In this document: one piece after another, positions 28,224-39,032 of the stretch | Layout: every line of letters starts with the position of its first letter | How positions within the stretch are numbered: the first letter of the stretch is position 1 | DNA from: Vibrio anguillarum | GTDB lineage: Bacteria; Pseudomonadota; Gammaproteobacteria; Enterobacterales; Vibrionaceae | Direction of reading: 5' to 3' | Assembly (NCBI RefSeq): GCF_001989995.2 | Contig: NZ_JAHGUP010000017.1 | Span: 1 to 64,000, forward strand | Length of the DNA: 64,000 bases | Translations under genes and position numbers: made by a program | The notes under the pieces: model-generated | Seen by the model: the letters and a program-made list of their open reading frames with translations, nothing else | What the model was told of the DNA's origin: nothing | Database searches by the model: none

Positions 28224-30320
28224 ATGAATGAATTTACAGCAGGCACTGCACCACATCGGCCGCTAAAAACCTCGCATAGGGACCCGATTTTTTATTGGAT
28301 CCTGACGTTATTGTGTGCGTTTGTGCTGTTGCCCTCTTTTGCACTTGATTACGGAGTGTTTGATTCAACATCGCAAGAGTTTTATGCCGCTATGGGTTGG
28401 AGCCGTGCCAATATTTCTTGGTTATGGTTTGCGCTTCCGGGTGTACTTCTCATTCGCCCTTGCTATGCAGGTAATAAGTACGCCAAACACCGTCACTATT
28501 TTGATATCGGTTATTCAGCGGCATGCATGTTTTTCGTGTTGGTCAGCTCTTGGTATACCCAGCAAGGTTTAGGTTATTCAACCATTGCACTATTTATTGC
28601 CTTAAGTGCTGTCATGACATTGGCATTGGCTCGTCTTGAGTTTTTGGGCGGTGACAGCTTCGTGATTGGTGCTCTGATCTCGATTGTTCTCTTGATCACG
28701 ATTTTTATTATCTTTCCGAGTATCGCCATCTTTGTACCGATGTTCCAAGATGAAATGGGGAACTTTGTTGCGTGGCAATTCATTGAAATTTTGAGCCGAG
28801 CGCAGATCATACAAATTGTTTGGAACTCCGTACTGCTTGGCGTATCTGTGGGTATAGGTGCCACTTTCTTTGGTTTGATCTTTGCTATCTATACCACACG
28901 CATTGCCACTCGCTCCGCTTTCATTGCGCGAATTTTTTCTATTCTTCCCATTGTGACTCCCCCTTTTGTCGTTGGGCTTGGGGTGACTTTAATGCTTGGG
29001 CGCTCCGGTTATATCACCGAACTCATGGTGGATTGGTTTGGGTTACAACAGACAAACTGGCTGTATGGTTTTACAGGCATTTGGATGGCACAAGTGCTTG
29101 CCTTTGCTCCTATGTCATTCATGATTTTAGATGGCGCGATGAAATCCCTACATCCATCATTGGAAGAGGCGTCCTACACGCTGCGTGCTAATCGTTATCA
29201 AACTTTTTTTAAAATTGTCATGCCATTGCTCAAGCCTGCTTTGGCCAACAGTTTCTTAATCATCTTTGTCCAATCACTGGCCGACTTCAGTAACCCGCTT
29301 GTACTTGGGGGCAGTTTCGATGTGTTAGCCACTCAGATTTACTTCTACATCGCAGGAGCTCAATTAGATTACGCTTCCGCCAGCACACTTGGGGCCGTCT
29401 TGTTGCTATTTTCGTTGGCGATCTTTGTTGTCCAATATCTGTGGATAGGAAAGCGTTCATACGTCACCATTTCCGGCAAATCATATCGTGGCGATGTGCA
29501 AGCGCTGCCTACCTTACTTAAACATACGGTTTCGGCACTGCTCTATTTTTGGATGGCATTTAACATCTTGCTTTATGGCAGCATCATCTTCGGCAGCTTC
29601 ACCGTGAACTGGGGTGTGGATTACAGCTTAACGCTTAAAAACTATATTCATCTGTTTGGCATGGGAATGAGTGAAGGTGCTTGGCCATCACTCATCACGA
29701 CGATGATTTATGCCGGCGTTGCAGCGCCATTGACCGCCTTCTTTGGTCTGTTGATTGCGTATATCGTTGTCCGTCAGCAATTTTACGGTAAGAAAGTGAT
29801 TGAGTTTGCAACCATGCTTTGCTTCGCCGTTCCGGGCACGGTTGCGGGGGTATCTTACATTCTTGCATTTAATGATGCGCCTATTTACCTCACCGGTACC
29901 GCGGCCATTGTTGTGATTTCCATGGTGATGCGTAACGTGCCAGTAGGCATTCGCGCAGGTATTGCAGGGCTAGGCCAGCTTGATAAATCGCTCGATGAAG
30001 CGTCACTCAGTTTGCGGGCTAACTCCTTTAAAACCATTACTCATATTCTGTTACCGTTATTACGACCAGCAATTCTCTCAACACTGATTTACAGCTTTGT
30101 TCGAGCAATGACGACCGTCAGCGCCATTATTTTCTTGGTGACACCAGAAACACGGGTGGCAACGTCTTACATCCTGAATCGTGTAGAAGATGGTGAGTAT
30201 GGCGTTGCGATCGCATATGGCTCGATTTTGATTGTTGTGATGTTGGCTATTATTTTAATTTTTGATTTTATCGTTGGCGAGGCACGTGTTTCTCGTTCTA
30301 AAGCCAATAACCAAGAATAA
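28224..30320 (+). CDS. afuB: AfuB-type permease, fused double domain
   Basis: A 698-residue inner-membrane permease made of two fused binding-protein-dependent transport domains, each with an EAA loop: [24 protein letters not shown] near 312-335 and [24 protein letters not shown] near 591-614. At least 12 membrane segments are expected. The fused layout is typical of FbpB/AfuB. It lies 18 bases before afuC. Transported substrate is inferred to be sugar phosphate from the uhpABC context. Confidence 0.88.
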   Translation: MNEFTAGTAPHRPLKTSHRDPIFYWILTLLCAFVLLPSFALDYGVFDSTSQEFYAAMGWSRANISWLWFALPGVLLIRPCYAGNKYAKHRHYFDIGYSAACMFFVLVSSWYTQQGLGYSTIALFIALSAVMTLALARLEFLGGDSFVIGALISIVLLITIFIIFPSIAIFVPMFQDEMGNFVAWQFIEILSRAQIIQIVWNSVLLGVSVGIGATFFGLIFAIYTTRIATRSAFIARIFSILPIVTPPFVVGLGVTLMLGRSGYITELMVDWFGLQQTNWLYGFTGIWMAQVLAFAPMSFMILDGAMKSLHPSLEEASYTLRANRYQTFFKIVMPLLKPALANSFLIIFVQSLADFSNPLVLGGSFDVLATQIYFYIAGAQLDYASASTLGAVLLLFSLAIFVVQYLWIGKRSYVTISGKSYRGDVQALPTLLKHTVSALLYFWMAFNILLYGSIIFGSFTVNWGVDYSLTLKNYIHLFGMGMSEGAWPSLITTMIYAGVAAPLTAFFGLLIAYIVVRQQFYGKKVIEFATMLCFAVPGTVAGVSYILAFNDAPIYLTGTAAIVVISMVMRNVPVGIRAGIAGLGQLDKSLDEASLSLRANSFKTITHILLPLLRPAILSTLIYSFVRAMTTVSAIIFLVTPETRVATSYILNRVEDGEYGVAIAYGSILIVVMLAIILIFDFIVGEARVSRSKANNQE

Positions 30321-30337
30321 CCATTGGAGATATCACC

Positions 30338-31393
30338 ATGGAAAATGAAAACTTTGTTGTTTTAAAGAATGTCTGCAAGCGTTTTGGCGATAAAACCGTC
30401 ATTGGTAATTTGGATTTAGAAATCAAAAAAGGCAGCCTTGTAACACTGCTCGGCCCTTCAGGATGTGGAAAAACAACCGTGCTGCGTTTGGTCGCAGGGC
30501 TTGAAAAACCAACCAGTGGCCAAATTTTTATTGATGGTGAAGATGTCACGAGCACCTCCATCCAGCAACGTGACATCTGCATGGTGTTTCAATCTTACGC
30601 TCTGTTTCCTCACCTTTCTTTACATGACAACGTAGGTTATGGCCTAAGAATGATTGGCTTGAGTAAAGATGAAGTGAAACAGCGAGTGGATGAAGCCTTG
30701 AAATTGGTTGATTTAGAAGGCTTTGGGGAACGTTACGTTGACCAAATTTCAGGAGGTCAGCAACAGCGAGTAGCGCTCGCTCGCGCGTTGGTGCTTAAGC
30801 CTAAGGTATTGCTATTCGATGAGCCGCTCAGTAACTTGGACGCCAATTTAAGACGCAGCATGCGTGAAACTATTCGAGAGTTGCAGCAGCGTTTTAATAT
30901 CACCTCTTTGTATGTGACGCACGATCAGGCGGAGGCCTTTGCCGTTTCTGATACTGTGATTGTGATGAAAGATGGCGACATCATGCAGCAAGGGTCACCA
31001 ACTCAACTGTATAAGCACCCAACCTCAATGTTTATGGCCAACTTCATGGGCGAAGCCAATATTTTTGAGGGTCAATATGATGGTGAATATTTGATCATCA
31101 ATGGCTATAAGATCCCCGCTAATGATGACAGTGTCACGGCTTTGCCTGCGGGAAATTATCAAATTGGTGTTCGACCAGAAGCTATTTTGCTCTGCGCGGA
31201 CGGTGATGCCTGCCAACAGTGTCAAATTACCAGTATTGCTTACATGGGGTCGATGTATGAAGTGTTGGTTAAATGGCACAACAAAGAGCTGTTACTGCAA
31301 CTCAACTCGTCACAGTTTGACCCCAGTTACGCTGATCACCCTTACCTGACGATCAACCCCGTGGGGTTATTCCTACTACCTGAAGATGCTTAA
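30338..31393 (+). CDS. afuC: AfuC-type ATP-binding protein
   Basis: A 351-residue ABC ATPase: Walker [10 protein letters not shown] at 39-47, Q-loop QSYALFPH, signature ISGGQQQR starting near 137, Walker B VLLFDEP, and a C-terminal TOBE-type domain (GVRPEAILL). It drives the AfuB permease. Usual annotation would be Fe(III) transporter FbpC; sugar phosphate is favoured from context. A terminator hairpin follows. Confidence 0.88.
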   Translation: MENENFVVLKNVCKRFGDKTVIGNLDLEIKKGSLVTLLGPSGCGKTTVLRLVAGLEKPTSGQIFIDGEDVTSTSIQQRDICMVFQSYALFPHLSLHDNVGYGLRMIGLSKDEVKQRVDEALKLVDLEGFGERYVDQISGGQQQRVALARALVLKPKVLLFDEPLSNLDANLRRSMRETIRELQQRFNITSLYVTHDQAEAFAVSDTVIVMKDGDIMQQGSPTQLYKHPTSMFMANFMGEANIFEGQYDGEYLIINGYKIPANDDSVTALPAGNYQIGVRPEAILLCADGDACQQCQITSIAYMGSMYEVLVKWHNKELLLQLNSSQFDPSYADHPYLTINPVGLFLLPEDA

Positions 31394-31413
31394 TACTGCC
31401 TAGCTTGACCAAC

Positions 31414-31440
31414 CGCCTCCAAACTAATGGAGGCGTTTGT
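31414..31440 (+). terminator. Terminator of afuC
   Basis: CGCCTCCA (31414-31421) pairs with TGGAGGCG (31428-31435), followed by TTTGTGT. It closes the uhpABC-afuABC locus. Confidence 0.7.
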
Positions 31441-31448
31441 GTCTTAGT

Positions 31449-31481
31449 GAGAGCAATGAACAACTTAACGAGAGCAATGAA
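31449..31481 (+). repeat. 12-bp direct repeat with 21-bp spacing upstream of mobA
   Basis: GAGAGCAATGAA occurs at 31449-31460 and again at 31470-31481. The period of 21 bases is two helical turns, so both copies face the same side of DNA. A TATAAT stands at 31511-31516, so the repeat lies where an activator of the mobA promoter could bind. Confidence 0.5.
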
Positions 31482-31661
31482 AAAGATCCACCCGCACAAG
31501 TGAGATTGGTTATAATCATCAGCCAGTTAGCACCAAGGCATGAGTTGCGTTATCATCCTTACCTTGGTTTGTCGCCACTAAAAATGGGCGAGTGATGCTC
31601 AATCAATGAGTTTAACTTGTCTGTACGGCGCTCTTCTCATCGCACAATTAAGAGACATTTC

Positions 31662-32249
31662 ATGTTACTTCCCACACAAACAAGTTGGGTTATTTTAGCG
31701 GGTGGGCAAGCCAGCCGTATGGGTGGACAAGACAAAGGGCTGATTGAACTCAATGGCCAACCTTTGATTCAACATGTCATGAATAAGCTTAAGCCGCAAT
31801 CTACTAGCCTGACGATTAACGCTAATCGTAACCATGCACAGTATCGTCAGTTTGCGCCTGTCATTTCCGATACTATGGCTGATTACCCTGGGCCACTCGC
31901 TGGAATTCAGGCAGGGTTAGCCCATGCACAAACCGATTGGGTAGGATTTGTCCCTTGCGATTGCCCGTTGATCAATGACGATCTTGTTGCGCGTTTTTGC
32001 CATGCAGCTCAAGACTCGCATGATATTTTAGTCGCCCATGATGGTCACTTCGCTCAACCCGTATTCACCCTTATTCACCGACGTGTGCAGCCAACACTGA
32101 CTGCATTTTTAGAACGTGGCGAGAGAAAAATCACCCGTTTTTATCAAGAATGCCACACAGATTACGTTGACTTTAGCGACTCGCCAAACTGCTTTTTGAA
32201 CCTCAACACGCCTCAAGATCTGGCACAATTTGGAACTTTGACATCATGA
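31662..32249 (+). CDS. mobA: Molybdenum cofactor guanylyltransferase
   Basis: Joins GMP to molybdopterin to make the guanine dinucleotide form of the cofactor. The 195-residue protein has the nucleotide-binding motif [16 protein letters not shown] at 12-27 and VPCDCPLI near 96. The ATG at 31662 is chosen; an in-frame TTG further upstream lacks the family sequence. The end overlaps mobB by 4 bases. Confidence 0.94.
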   Translation: MLLPTQTSWVILAGGQASRMGGQDKGLIELNGQPLIQHVMNKLKPQSTSLTINANRNHAQYRQFAPVISDTMADYPGPLAGIQAGLAHAQTDWVGFVPCDCPLINDDLVARFCHAAQDSHDILVAHDGHFAQPVFTLIHRRVQPTLTAFLERGERKITRFYQECHTDYVDFSDSPNCFLNLNTPQDLAQFGTLTS

Positions 32250-32767
32250 AATATCAAGCGCCTTCATGCCCTTTGCTTGGCTTTGCGGCCTACTCTGGCA
32301 CAGGAAAAACGACCCTGCTTGAAGCCTTATTGCCCAAGTTAAGGGCAGCAGGCCTAACATTAGGCGTACTTAAGCACGCGCACCACGATTTTGATATTGA
32401 TAAACCAGGTAAAGATAGCCATCGGCTGCGTAAAGCGGGGGCAAGCCAGATGTTAGTTGCATCGCGCTATCGTCATGCCATGATGACTGAGACGCCAGAA
32501 GCCGAACCCGATTTCGAATATCTTTTGTCTCGCTTTGATTGCGATAAACTCGACGTAATTTTAGTTGAAGGGTGTAAAAACCTCACCTTTCCAAAAATTG
32601 AATTGCACCGTGCTGAAGTAGGTAAACCTTGGCTATATCCAAATGATGAAAATATCATCGCTATCGCCGCGGATGAAGTTGTGAAAAGTGCTTTACCACA
32701 GATGAACATCAATGATCTCGATGCAATAGCGGCGTTTGTGATTGAATATGTACAGCGTTGTAAATGA
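32246..32767 (+). CDS. mobB: Molybdopterin-guanine dinucleotide biosynthesis protein B
   Basis: A 173-residue GTP-binding accessory protein with P-loop [12 protein letters not shown] at 12-23, then [24 protein letters not shown], the family pattern. It overlaps mobA (ATGA at 32246-32249) and is probably translated with it. It assists MobA in delivering the cofactor. Confidence 0.94.
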   Translation: MKYQAPSCPLLGFAAYSGTGKTTLLEALLPKLRAAGLTLGVLKHAHHDFDIDKPGKDSHRLRKAGASQMLVASRYRHAMMTETPEAEPDFEYLLSRFDCDKLDVILVEGCKNLTFPKIELHRAEVGKPWLYPNDENIIAIAADEVVKSALPQMNINDLDAIAAFVIEYVQRCK

Positions 32768-32956
32768 AATATCCTGCGCTATTTCGGTGGTGAAAGCGTG
32801 ACAATTATCCCACTTAAAGGCAAAATCTAGCTCATTACATGTTGGTTAGTCATGTTTCAGCGCTGCCAACGCCCCCATTTTCAATTGGTTGATAGTAAGC
32901 GATCAGCCTTTGTTTATTTTCCCGAAATTGGGAATGACGATTTTAGAGAGATGATC

Positions 32957-33232
32957 ATGGCTCGCACCATTTTGTACACTTACAAAAATGAAGATAAAAC
33001 GCTGACTTTTTCTTACGAAAAGCATCACAACATTCAAGAAGCAGTAGCCGAAGCAGAAGGTATTGATATTACTGATTTTTTAAAAATGGAACAGCAGCTG
33101 GAAATGATTTCTGACGCAAAAGCGGTACGCAATTACCGCGATAACCACTTTAAAAAGTTAGGTTTTAGCAAGCTAACACTGCAACAAAAAGAAAACGTAG
33201 GTGTGGGTAAAAAAGGCGCTAACACCAAATAA
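32957..33232 (+). CDS. DUF2960 domain-containing protein
   Basis: A 91-residue soluble protein starting MARTILYTYKNEDKTLTFSY, which I recognise as DUF2960, conserved in vibrios and Shewanella. The open frame extends further upstream, but family members begin here; the ATG at 32951 is a close alternative. It has no signal peptide or catalytic motif. It stands alone, closed by a strong terminator. Function unknown. Confidence 0.8.
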   Translation: MARTILYTYKNEDKTLTFSYEKHHNIQEAVAEAEGIDITDFLKMEQQLEMISDAKAVRNYRDNHFKKLGFSKLTLQQKENVGVGKKGANTK

Positions 33233-33271
33233 ACAGAACTTAGGTTAAAGAGTTAACTTTTGACTGATATA

Positions 33272-33303
33272 AAAAAGGGCCCGTTTGATTATAGGCCCTT
33301 TTT
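33272..33303. terminator. Bidirectional terminator between DUF2960 gene and nagK
   Basis: AAAAAGGGCC (33272-33281) pairs perfectly with GGCCCTTTTT (33294-33303); both strands end in T-runs. It serves the two convergent genes. Confidence 0.9.
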
Positions 33304-33311
33304 GTTTGATT

Positions 33312-34223
33312 TTATGATTTGATATTAAGGAAAGCCGCACCACGTACGCCGCCTGAATCACCATGTTTTGCTTTGATGATCTTCGGACATTTCGCGACAG
33401 AAAGCAGGTATTTCGGTACGCGTTTAGGCATCTCTTGGTAGATCAATTCAAAGTTTGATAAACCGCCACCGAGTGCAACAACGTGTGGGTCATTGGCTGT
33501 GAAAATGTTGGCAAAACAGATGGCAAGTAGTTCCATAAAGCGCTCAACATGCTCAACGGCTTTCGCTTCACCTGCTTCATTGGCGTGAATGATATCAATC
33601 GCTTTTTTGTGCTCGCCATAATAGTGCTCGTACAATAGCTCAAAACCGCGGCCAGAGAGATAACTGTCTAAGCATCCTTTCTTGCCACAACCACAGCCGA
33701 GCATCGGCGCGTTATCGCCAAGATGTAACCATGCATCAAGAGGCAGACGCATATGACCAAACTCCCCCGCGACGTGGTTACGGCCAGAGAACACTTTCCC
33801 TTCATAGATAAGGCCGCCACCAAAACCTGTGCCGAGAATTAGGCCTATAACCGAAGGCTCATTTTTCAGCTCATCGTCCCATGCTTCAGAAAGCGCAAAG
33901 CAGTTTGCATCGTTTTCAATCTTCACGCTGCGGCCAATTTTTGCTTCTAAATCAGCGCGTAACGGCTTGCCTTTTGCAGCAGGAACGTTGACGGTTAATA
34001 CCGTAGCATCATCAGCATCTTCCATACCCGGTAGGCCAAGGCCTATTTTGCCTTCCACACCCAATTGCGCGTCATATTTACTCACCAACTGCGCAATGGT
34101 TTCAACTAGCAGATTGTAGTCGTTTGTTGGGGTAGGAACGCGCTCCGTTGCTACGCGTTCTAACTTCTCATTAAACGCACCAAACTCAATTTTAGTGCCA
34201 CCGACATCAAAGCCGTAGTACAT
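33312..34223 (-). CDS. nagK: N-acetylglucosamine kinase (ROK family)
   Basis: Phosphorylates N-acetylglucosamine salvaged from cell-wall or chitin turnover. The 303-residue ROK-family protein has the ATP motif [10 protein letters not shown] at 5-14, the ROK catalytic aspartate region [13 protein letters not shown], and the zinc motif [29 protein letters not shown] is typical of NagK rather than glucokinase or fructokinase. Single gene, closed by the shared terminator. Confidence 0.9.
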   Translation of the reverse strand: MYYGFDVGGTKIEFGAFNEKLERVATERVPTPTNDYNLLVETIAQLVSKYDAQLGVEGKIGLGLPGMEDADDATVLTVNVPAAKGKPLRADLEAKIGRSVKIENDANCFALSEAWDDELKNEPSVIGLILGTGFGGGLIYEGKVFSGRNHVAGEFGHMRLPLDAWLHLGDNAPMLGCGCGKKGCLDSYLSGRGFELLYEHYYGEHKKAIDIIHANEAGEAKAVEHVERFMELLAICFANIFTANDPHVVALGGGLSNFELIYQEMPKRVPKYLLSVAKCPKIIKAKHGDSGGVRGAAFLNIKS

Positions 34224-34379
34224 GCAATCTCTCCTAAAATTTGCTCATCAATGAGCTAAAAATAAAACTTTGGGCATTATCCACAGAGCTCAGCCTACAA
34301 TCCGTGACCGAGTACCAATTTATCTGGTCTATAGGTTCGATTGAACAATTACTCATCACCGAATCGATCAACTTTAGAG

Positions 34380-35111
34380 TCACGTCTCGCTTTGCTGCTG
34401 GTCGATGAAACGTTTCAAGACTGGCCTGCTCAAATCATGCTTTAGGCGGGTTTTGCTCAGCAAGTAACTTTCTCGAAACACTTCAAACCATTGGCTTAAT
34501 AGCAGAGAGGCTTGATGCTCACCCACTTCAGCCAATACCAACGACGCCACTTCAGCCGTTGATAGATGCTGCTCATTATCAGATTTACGCATCATATATT
34601 GCGATACGCTTTTAGGTGCGATAGACATCACCGGAAGCGCATCCAAATAAGGTGATTTACGAAACATTCGTCTTGCCTCGCGCCAGCTTCCATCAAGCAA
34701 TATCAACAGTGGTTTGCGTTTATCGTGCGCGCTGGGAGGGCTTTGCATTACTCGAGGCTTTTCATCCACATACTCTTCGGGAAAAATGACGACTGGTTGA
34801 TAGGCGGGGTTATTCAACAGTGCTAGCATTTCCGCGTGAGGTTCGGTGCGGTTCCACTGATAAACGTAAGTTTCTTTAATCACATCGGCAATTAGTCGAC
34901 CAGTATTACTGGGTTTAAATACTTCATTTTCAGAAACCAGCAGTAATACTGCGATATCCGTATCCATATCCGGTTGATGACCACATAAGCAGTATTGCGT
35001 GGCGACCTGACAATAGGCGCAACGTTCAACTTTCGCACCACGAGCTTGAAAAGGTTTGGTCGATAACGCTAAGCGATGTTGGAACAAATGGTTAAATGCG
35101 TGGATTCTCAT
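34380..35111 (-). CDS. DTW domain protein (tRNA-uridine aminocarboxypropyltransferase-like)
   Basis: A 243-residue protein with a cysteine cluster near 32-44 (CAYCQVATQYCLCG) and the DTW-family motif LDGSWREARRM near 138. The group includes E. coli TapT (YfiP), which makes acp3U47 in tRNA from S-adenosylmethionine. By this resemblance the gene probably modifies tRNA. It stands alone, divergent from the next gene. Confidence 0.8.
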   Translation of the reverse strand: MRIHAFNHLFQHRLALSTKPFQARGAKVERCAYCQVATQYCLCGHQPDMDTDIAVLLLVSENEVFKPSNTGRLIADVIKETYVYQWNRTEPHAEMLALLNNPAYQPVVIFPEEYVDEKPRVMQSPPSAHDKRKPLLILLDGSWREARRMFRKSPYLDALPVMSIAPKSVSQYMMRKSDNEQHLSTAEVASLVLAEVGEHQASLLLSQWFEVFRESYLLSKTRLKHDLSRPVLKRFIDQQQSET

Positions 35112-35203
35112 AAATCAGGGCGGCAAGCTGGAAAGTGCTGCCGATTGTACTTACAGTACAAGCAGATTCCTAGCACAAGACCATTGAAGATGAGCCATTA
35201 AGC

Positions 35204-35995
35204 ATGAACCTGAACCCTGAATTGATCCGTTTGAGCGTATTTTTTGCTGTATTTATGCTTTGTGCGCTGTGGGAATGGTCTTGCCCACGTAAAACACTCA
35301 CCCAAAGTAAAGCCACTCGCTGGCTGAATAATTTAGGTTTGGTTGGTTTAAATAGCGTGTGCTTATCGCTATTGATGCCTGTGTTAGCCATTGAAGCGGC
35401 TTATTGGGCGCAGCAAGACTCGATTGGCCTTTTTAATTGGGTGGATTTGCCACAAGTGGCTGAAATTGCGCTGTCAGTTATTATTCTTGATGGCGTGATT
35501 TACGCCCAGCATGTGCTTTTTCACTTCTCTCCTTGGTTATGGCGTTTACATCGCATGCACCACGCTGATCAAGATATTGATGTGACCACTGGCTCGCGGT
35601 TTCACTCATTCGAAATGATTCTCTCTTTGTGGATCAAAATCACTTGCGTGATCATGTTGGGTGTCAGCCCATTCGCGGTATTGATATTTGAGGTTGTGCT
35701 TAATGCGAGCGCGATGTTTAACCACAGTAACGCCAAATTACCGTTGAAAATGGACCGTTGGCTTCGTTGGTTGGTGGTGACACCTGACATGCATCGGGTG
35801 CATCATTCAGTCATTGTGCGAGAAACTCACTCCAATTTTGGTTTTTTCTTGTCATGTTGGGATCGGCTATTTCGTACTTATCGTGCGCAGCCAGAATTGG
35901 GCCATAAGCAGGTCATTATCGGCCTACCACTCTTTCGAGAGAAGCGTGAGCAGTGGTTGGATAAAATGCTTACCCAACCATTTAGAAAAAAGTGA
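35204..35995 (+). CDS. Sterol desaturase / fatty acid hydroxylase family protein
   Basis: A 263-residue membrane protein with about four hydrophobic segments and the histidine boxes of the di-iron hydroxylase family: HVLFH and HRMHH near 105-120, and HRVHH near 200. Such enzymes hydroxylate or desaturate lipid chains; the natural substrate in vibrios is not known to me. Convergent with the chemotaxis receptor gene that follows. Confidence 0.88.
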   Translation: MNLNPELIRLSVFFAVFMLCALWEWSCPRKTLTQSKATRWLNNLGLVGLNSVCLSLLMPVLAIEAAYWAQQDSIGLFNWVDLPQVAEIALSVIILDGVIYAQHVLFHFSPWLWRLHRMHHADQDIDVTTGSRFHSFEMILSLWIKITCVIMLGVSPFAVLIFEVVLNASAMFNHSNAKLPLKMDRWLRWLVVTPDMHRVHHSVIVRETHSNFGFFLSCWDRLFRTYRAQPELGHKQVIIGLPLFREKREQWLDKMLTQPFRKK

Positions 35996-36032
35996 CAACG
36001 TCATGAAAATACAGAAATCCGCGCTGGATAAG

Positions 36033-38066
36033 CTAGTTGAGCGTATATTTATGCAACATAGCCTGCTGTTCACCCGCAACTTCAGCCACCTGCTCTGAAC
36101 TTTCGACCATGGCTTCAAGCTGTAATTTAGTTTGCTCACCTTGCGATGAAACTTGGCTGATAGATTGGCTTACATCGGCCGTCGCTCGCTCTTGCTCTTC
36201 TGTTGCAACGCTTATCTGCTCAACTCGAGCACGAATCTGTTCCACTGCTTTTTCTATCTGCTCAAATGTTGTTTTGACTTCTTGACTCGATTGCAGCGCA
36301 TTACTCATCTCTTGGCGCGAATCCGATACCGCTTGACGAGAGCGCTGCGTTGCATTGGTGAGTTCATTCATCATGTCCCGGATATTGGTGGTTTGCTGTG
36401 ATGTATCGCTGGCTAATTTGCGTACTTCATCGGCTACAACCGCAAAACCACGCCCTTGTTCGCCAGCTCTTGCTGCTTCAATCGCGGCGTTCAACGCCAG
36501 TAAGTTGGTGCTGTCAGCAATACCGCTGATCATATCCACCATCTCGCGAATTTTCTTCACGCGCTGGTCAAGCTCGTGCATTGCTTCATCGTTTAAATGC
36601 AGTGTATTTTCAAGAGATTCCAAGCGAACACGGTTTTGTTCCACAACTTTCACCCCTTGCGTAGAAAACTGGCTGGCAGCCACTGATTCTTCATAAGATT
36701 CACTGGTCACAAGCGCGATATTCCGAATCGCCGATTCCAACTCACTCACTGTGGAAACCATGTTAACCAACGAATCATTTTGTGCGGCTAAACTGCGGTT
36801 GGATTTATCGGCTGCATCGTGACTGGTTTCGGCATTTTGGTAGAGCACTTCACAATTGCGCGTTACGGTAGAAATTGAATATTTTGTTGATTCAATAACT
36901 TGGTTTAGTTGTAGAGCAACTTCTTTAAATTCACTCGGGCCAATCAAGCGAGCGGGTTGAGAAAAATCGTGTTGAGTTAATAATGCAAGCTTGGCCAATA
37001 AGTTATTCAGCCCCAGCTTTAGCCAGTGGCGTAACCCTAGCCATGCAAGTAAAACCAAAGCGACCAGAATAATGCCGCCAGTATATTGTACTTGCTTAAC
37101 CATTAGCATTGCGTCATGAACCACGTTCTCACTATGTTTGATCAACTCACTTGCGGTGGCAGAAATCGTATTTAGCAGTGCTACCGTGTCTTTGGCTAGC
37201 TGCGCAGCTTGTGCCATTTCTTGTCGCTGCTGCTGTGCTTGCTCAATTTTATTTAAGATCAGTGCTAAAATGCCATGCTCAACAAAACCCGCTTTAACCA
37301 TTTCATAAGGTGCCGTCAGGCTTGCAAACTCCATAACATCAGGATGCCACTCTTTGAAATCATCAAAGGCTAGCTCAATTCCTGCCATGCGATTACGGAT
37401 TTCCTTAAATTGCACTTTGGCCTGTTCAGGATCGCTTTGCATCATTAACAGTAAGAAGGTACTTTCCATCGAACTTGCACTGGCAATAAAGCGGTTAGCC
37501 GCATCCATCGATTCCGGGTTATCTAATGCGAGAAATGAACTGATCCGGTTCATCTCCGGTCCAATGGAGCTTAATCCGTAACGAAACGCGGTGGCGGCGT
37601 TATCGATAGCATTCTGCTGTTCAAGCAAAGAGGCCTGCGTTGATAAAATAGAATAGGTGAGCTGCTGAAAAGCCGCACTTTTGCTGCGTAACGACACTTG
37701 ATGATCTTGAGTAATCGCGTTACCGATACGAGTAGCGATGGAGAAAAGCTGGTCAGTAAGTTGGTCCGTTTGCTGGTTTAAGTGGCTTAATTGCTGGTTT
37801 ACCGCTTCTAATTCTGCCGATTCCGTTGTGCGAATGCCATCTCCGAGAGATTGTACTTGTTCTAATATATTTTGCGTCAACCTTGCATTATTTAATGCCA
37901 AAGGTAGTGTTTGTTCAGACAATCCAGAAAACTGTAGCCCTACCTTATCGATGCTTTTTAAACTGGTGATGGATAAAAGGACCACCAGTAACGTCATCGT
38001 GATGAAAATGGCACTGATGGTTTGAATCAACGACAGTGAATGTCGATTATTTATTGAGGAATTCAT
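36033..38066 (-). CDS. Methyl-accepting chemotaxis protein
   Basis: A 677-residue membrane receptor. The ATG at 38066 gives [10 protein letters not shown]; an in-frame TTG upstream is less likely. First membrane segment about 13-34, a large periplasmic helical sensor (about 35-320), second membrane segment about 322-345, a HAMP-like linker and a cytoplasmic signalling domain whose highly conserved hairpin tip ([20 protein letters not shown]) is near 515-540. It signals through CheW/CheA. Ligand unknown. Confidence 0.92.
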   Translation of the reverse strand: MNSSINNRHSLSLIQTISAIFITMTLLVVLLSITSLKSIDKVGLQFSGLSEQTLPLALNNARLTQNILEQVQSLGDGIRTTESAELEAVNQQLSHLNQQTDQLTDQLFSIATRIGNAITQDHQVSLRSKSAAFQQLTYSILSTQASLLEQQNAIDNAATAFRYGLSSIGPEMNRISSFLALDNPESMDAANRFIASASSMESTFLLLMMQSDPEQAKVQFKEIRNRMAGIELAFDDFKEWHPDVMEFASLTAPYEMVKAGFVEHGILALILNKIEQAQQQRQEMAQAAQLAKDTVALLNTISATASELIKHSENVVHDAMLMVKQVQYTGGIILVALVLLAWLGLRHWLKLGLNNLLAKLALLTQHDFSQPARLIGPSEFKEVALQLNQVIESTKYSISTVTRNCEVLYQNAETSHDAADKSNRSLAAQNDSLVNMVSTVSELESAIRNIALVTSESYEESVAASQFSTQGVKVVEQNRVRLESLENTLHLNDEAMHELDQRVKKIREMVDMISGIADSTNLLALNAAIEAARAGEQGRGFAVVADEVRKLASDTSQQTTNIRDMMNELTNATQRSRQAVSDSRQEMSNALQSSQEVKTTFEQIEKAVEQIRARVEQISVATEEQERATADVSQSISQVSSQGEQTKLQLEAMVESSEQVAEVAGEQQAMLHKYTLN

Positions 38067-38166
38067 GATAAATGCAACTAAGTGATTAGAGAATGTGTTA
38101 AGGCTCAACCATAGTAGGAATGCAATATTTCAAAAATGTTTCAGTTACATTTCATTGGGATGATAA

Positions 38167-38679
38167 ATGATTAAAAGTCCAATACTCTTCGCATTATCAA
38201 TAACTAGTGTGCTAACGGGTTGCGTAGGATCGCCTATTTCGTCCAATTTTGGCCCTACTTATGTTACTCAAGAAGAGATTCTGTCAATTGTTCAAGATAA
38301 AGACGATGGATTAGGCACGGTTTTTCAGCGCTGGCAAGGAGTGCCGTACCGATTAGGTGGTGAAACGTTGAACGGAGTCGACTGCTCAGCATTTGTGCAA
38401 ATAGCGTTTAAAGATGTATGGCAGATCCCTCTACCACGAACCACACGCTCACAGAGTCAAACGGGGTTTGAGGTAAATTATCAAAATGCGCAGCGCGGGG
38501 ATTTGGTCTTTTTTAAAACATCAAGGACGAGCAATCATGTTGGAGTCTATCTAGGAGACAAAAAATTCATGCATGCCTCTACGTCTAAAGGTGTGATGAT
38601 CTCAAGAATCGATAACCCCTATTGGGCTTCTAAATTCTGGCAATTTAGGCGGATTATAAGCCCGCCTAACTCTGATTAG
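38167..38679 (+). CDS. NlpC/P60 family lipoprotein peptidase
   Basis: A 170-residue lipoprotein with lipobox SVLTGC (Cys about 19). The NlpC/P60 domain has the catalytic cysteine in NGVDCSAFVQ (near 73), histidine in SNHVGVYLG (near 123) and a further His in FMHAS. It resembles NlpC/MepS-type endopeptidases that cleave peptidoglycan stem peptides. Single gene, divergent from the chemotaxis receptor. Confidence 0.9.
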   Translation: MIKSPILFALSITSVLTGCVGSPISSNFGPTYVTQEEILSIVQDKDDGLGTVFQRWQGVPYRLGGETLNGVDCSAFVQIAFKDVWQIPLPRTTRSQSQTGFEVNYQNAQRGDLVFFKTSRTSNHVGVYLGDKKFMHASTSKGVMISRIDNPYWASKFWQFRRIISPPNSD

Positions 38680-38690
38680 TCATACTTCAA

Positions 38691-39032
38691 TTAGTCGTAC
38701 TTCGCAACGGCAGTATCGAACAGATTCTTCACTAAGGCGATGTATTCATCAAGAAAAAGGATCTGTTCGTTGGTCGCAGGTTTACTCCAAACACCCGCCA
38801 ATACTTCACCAAGATCTTCCACTACAGAATCGGCTTCTTTGAGCAACTGGAATCGAACACTGGAATGTAGCTCAGGGTTTTGTTCAAAAATAGCCATGAT
38901 GTTGCTTGAAACCATGTCGGTCACAACATCTTCTACACTTTCAGCGCCAATATCTCCGCCTGATGTGAACACATCCATATTAAAAGAGAGATGCTCTATC
39001 AGAGCCAAATAACCATCGGTTTCTACAACCAC
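38691..39032 (-). CDS. DUF3802 family protein
   Basis: A 113-residue, acidic, mostly helical soluble protein. A GTG at 39032 with CGGAG 7 bases upstream gives the start MVVETDGYLALIEHLSFNMDVF, which I recognise as DUF3802, restricted to vibrios and relatives. Function unknown. It ends just after the NlpC/P60 gene, convergent with it. Confidence 0.8.
   Translation of the reverse strand: MVVETDGYLALIEHLSFNMDVFTSGGDIGAESVEDVVTDMVSSNIMAIFEQNPELHSSVRFQLLKEADSVVEDLGEVLAGVWSKPATNEQILFLDEYIALVKNLFDTAVAKYD

Noticed and set aside
27080..31393. Ferric iron transporter (FbpABC) call
   Set aside because: The link to uhpABC and the AfuA-like sequence favour sugar phosphate; iron remains a weaker alternative.
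34277..34285. Perfect DnaA box TTATCCACA upstream of nagK
   Set aside because: It is single and isolated; a 9-mer is expected about once in two windows of this size by chance on two strands, and no origin features are near.
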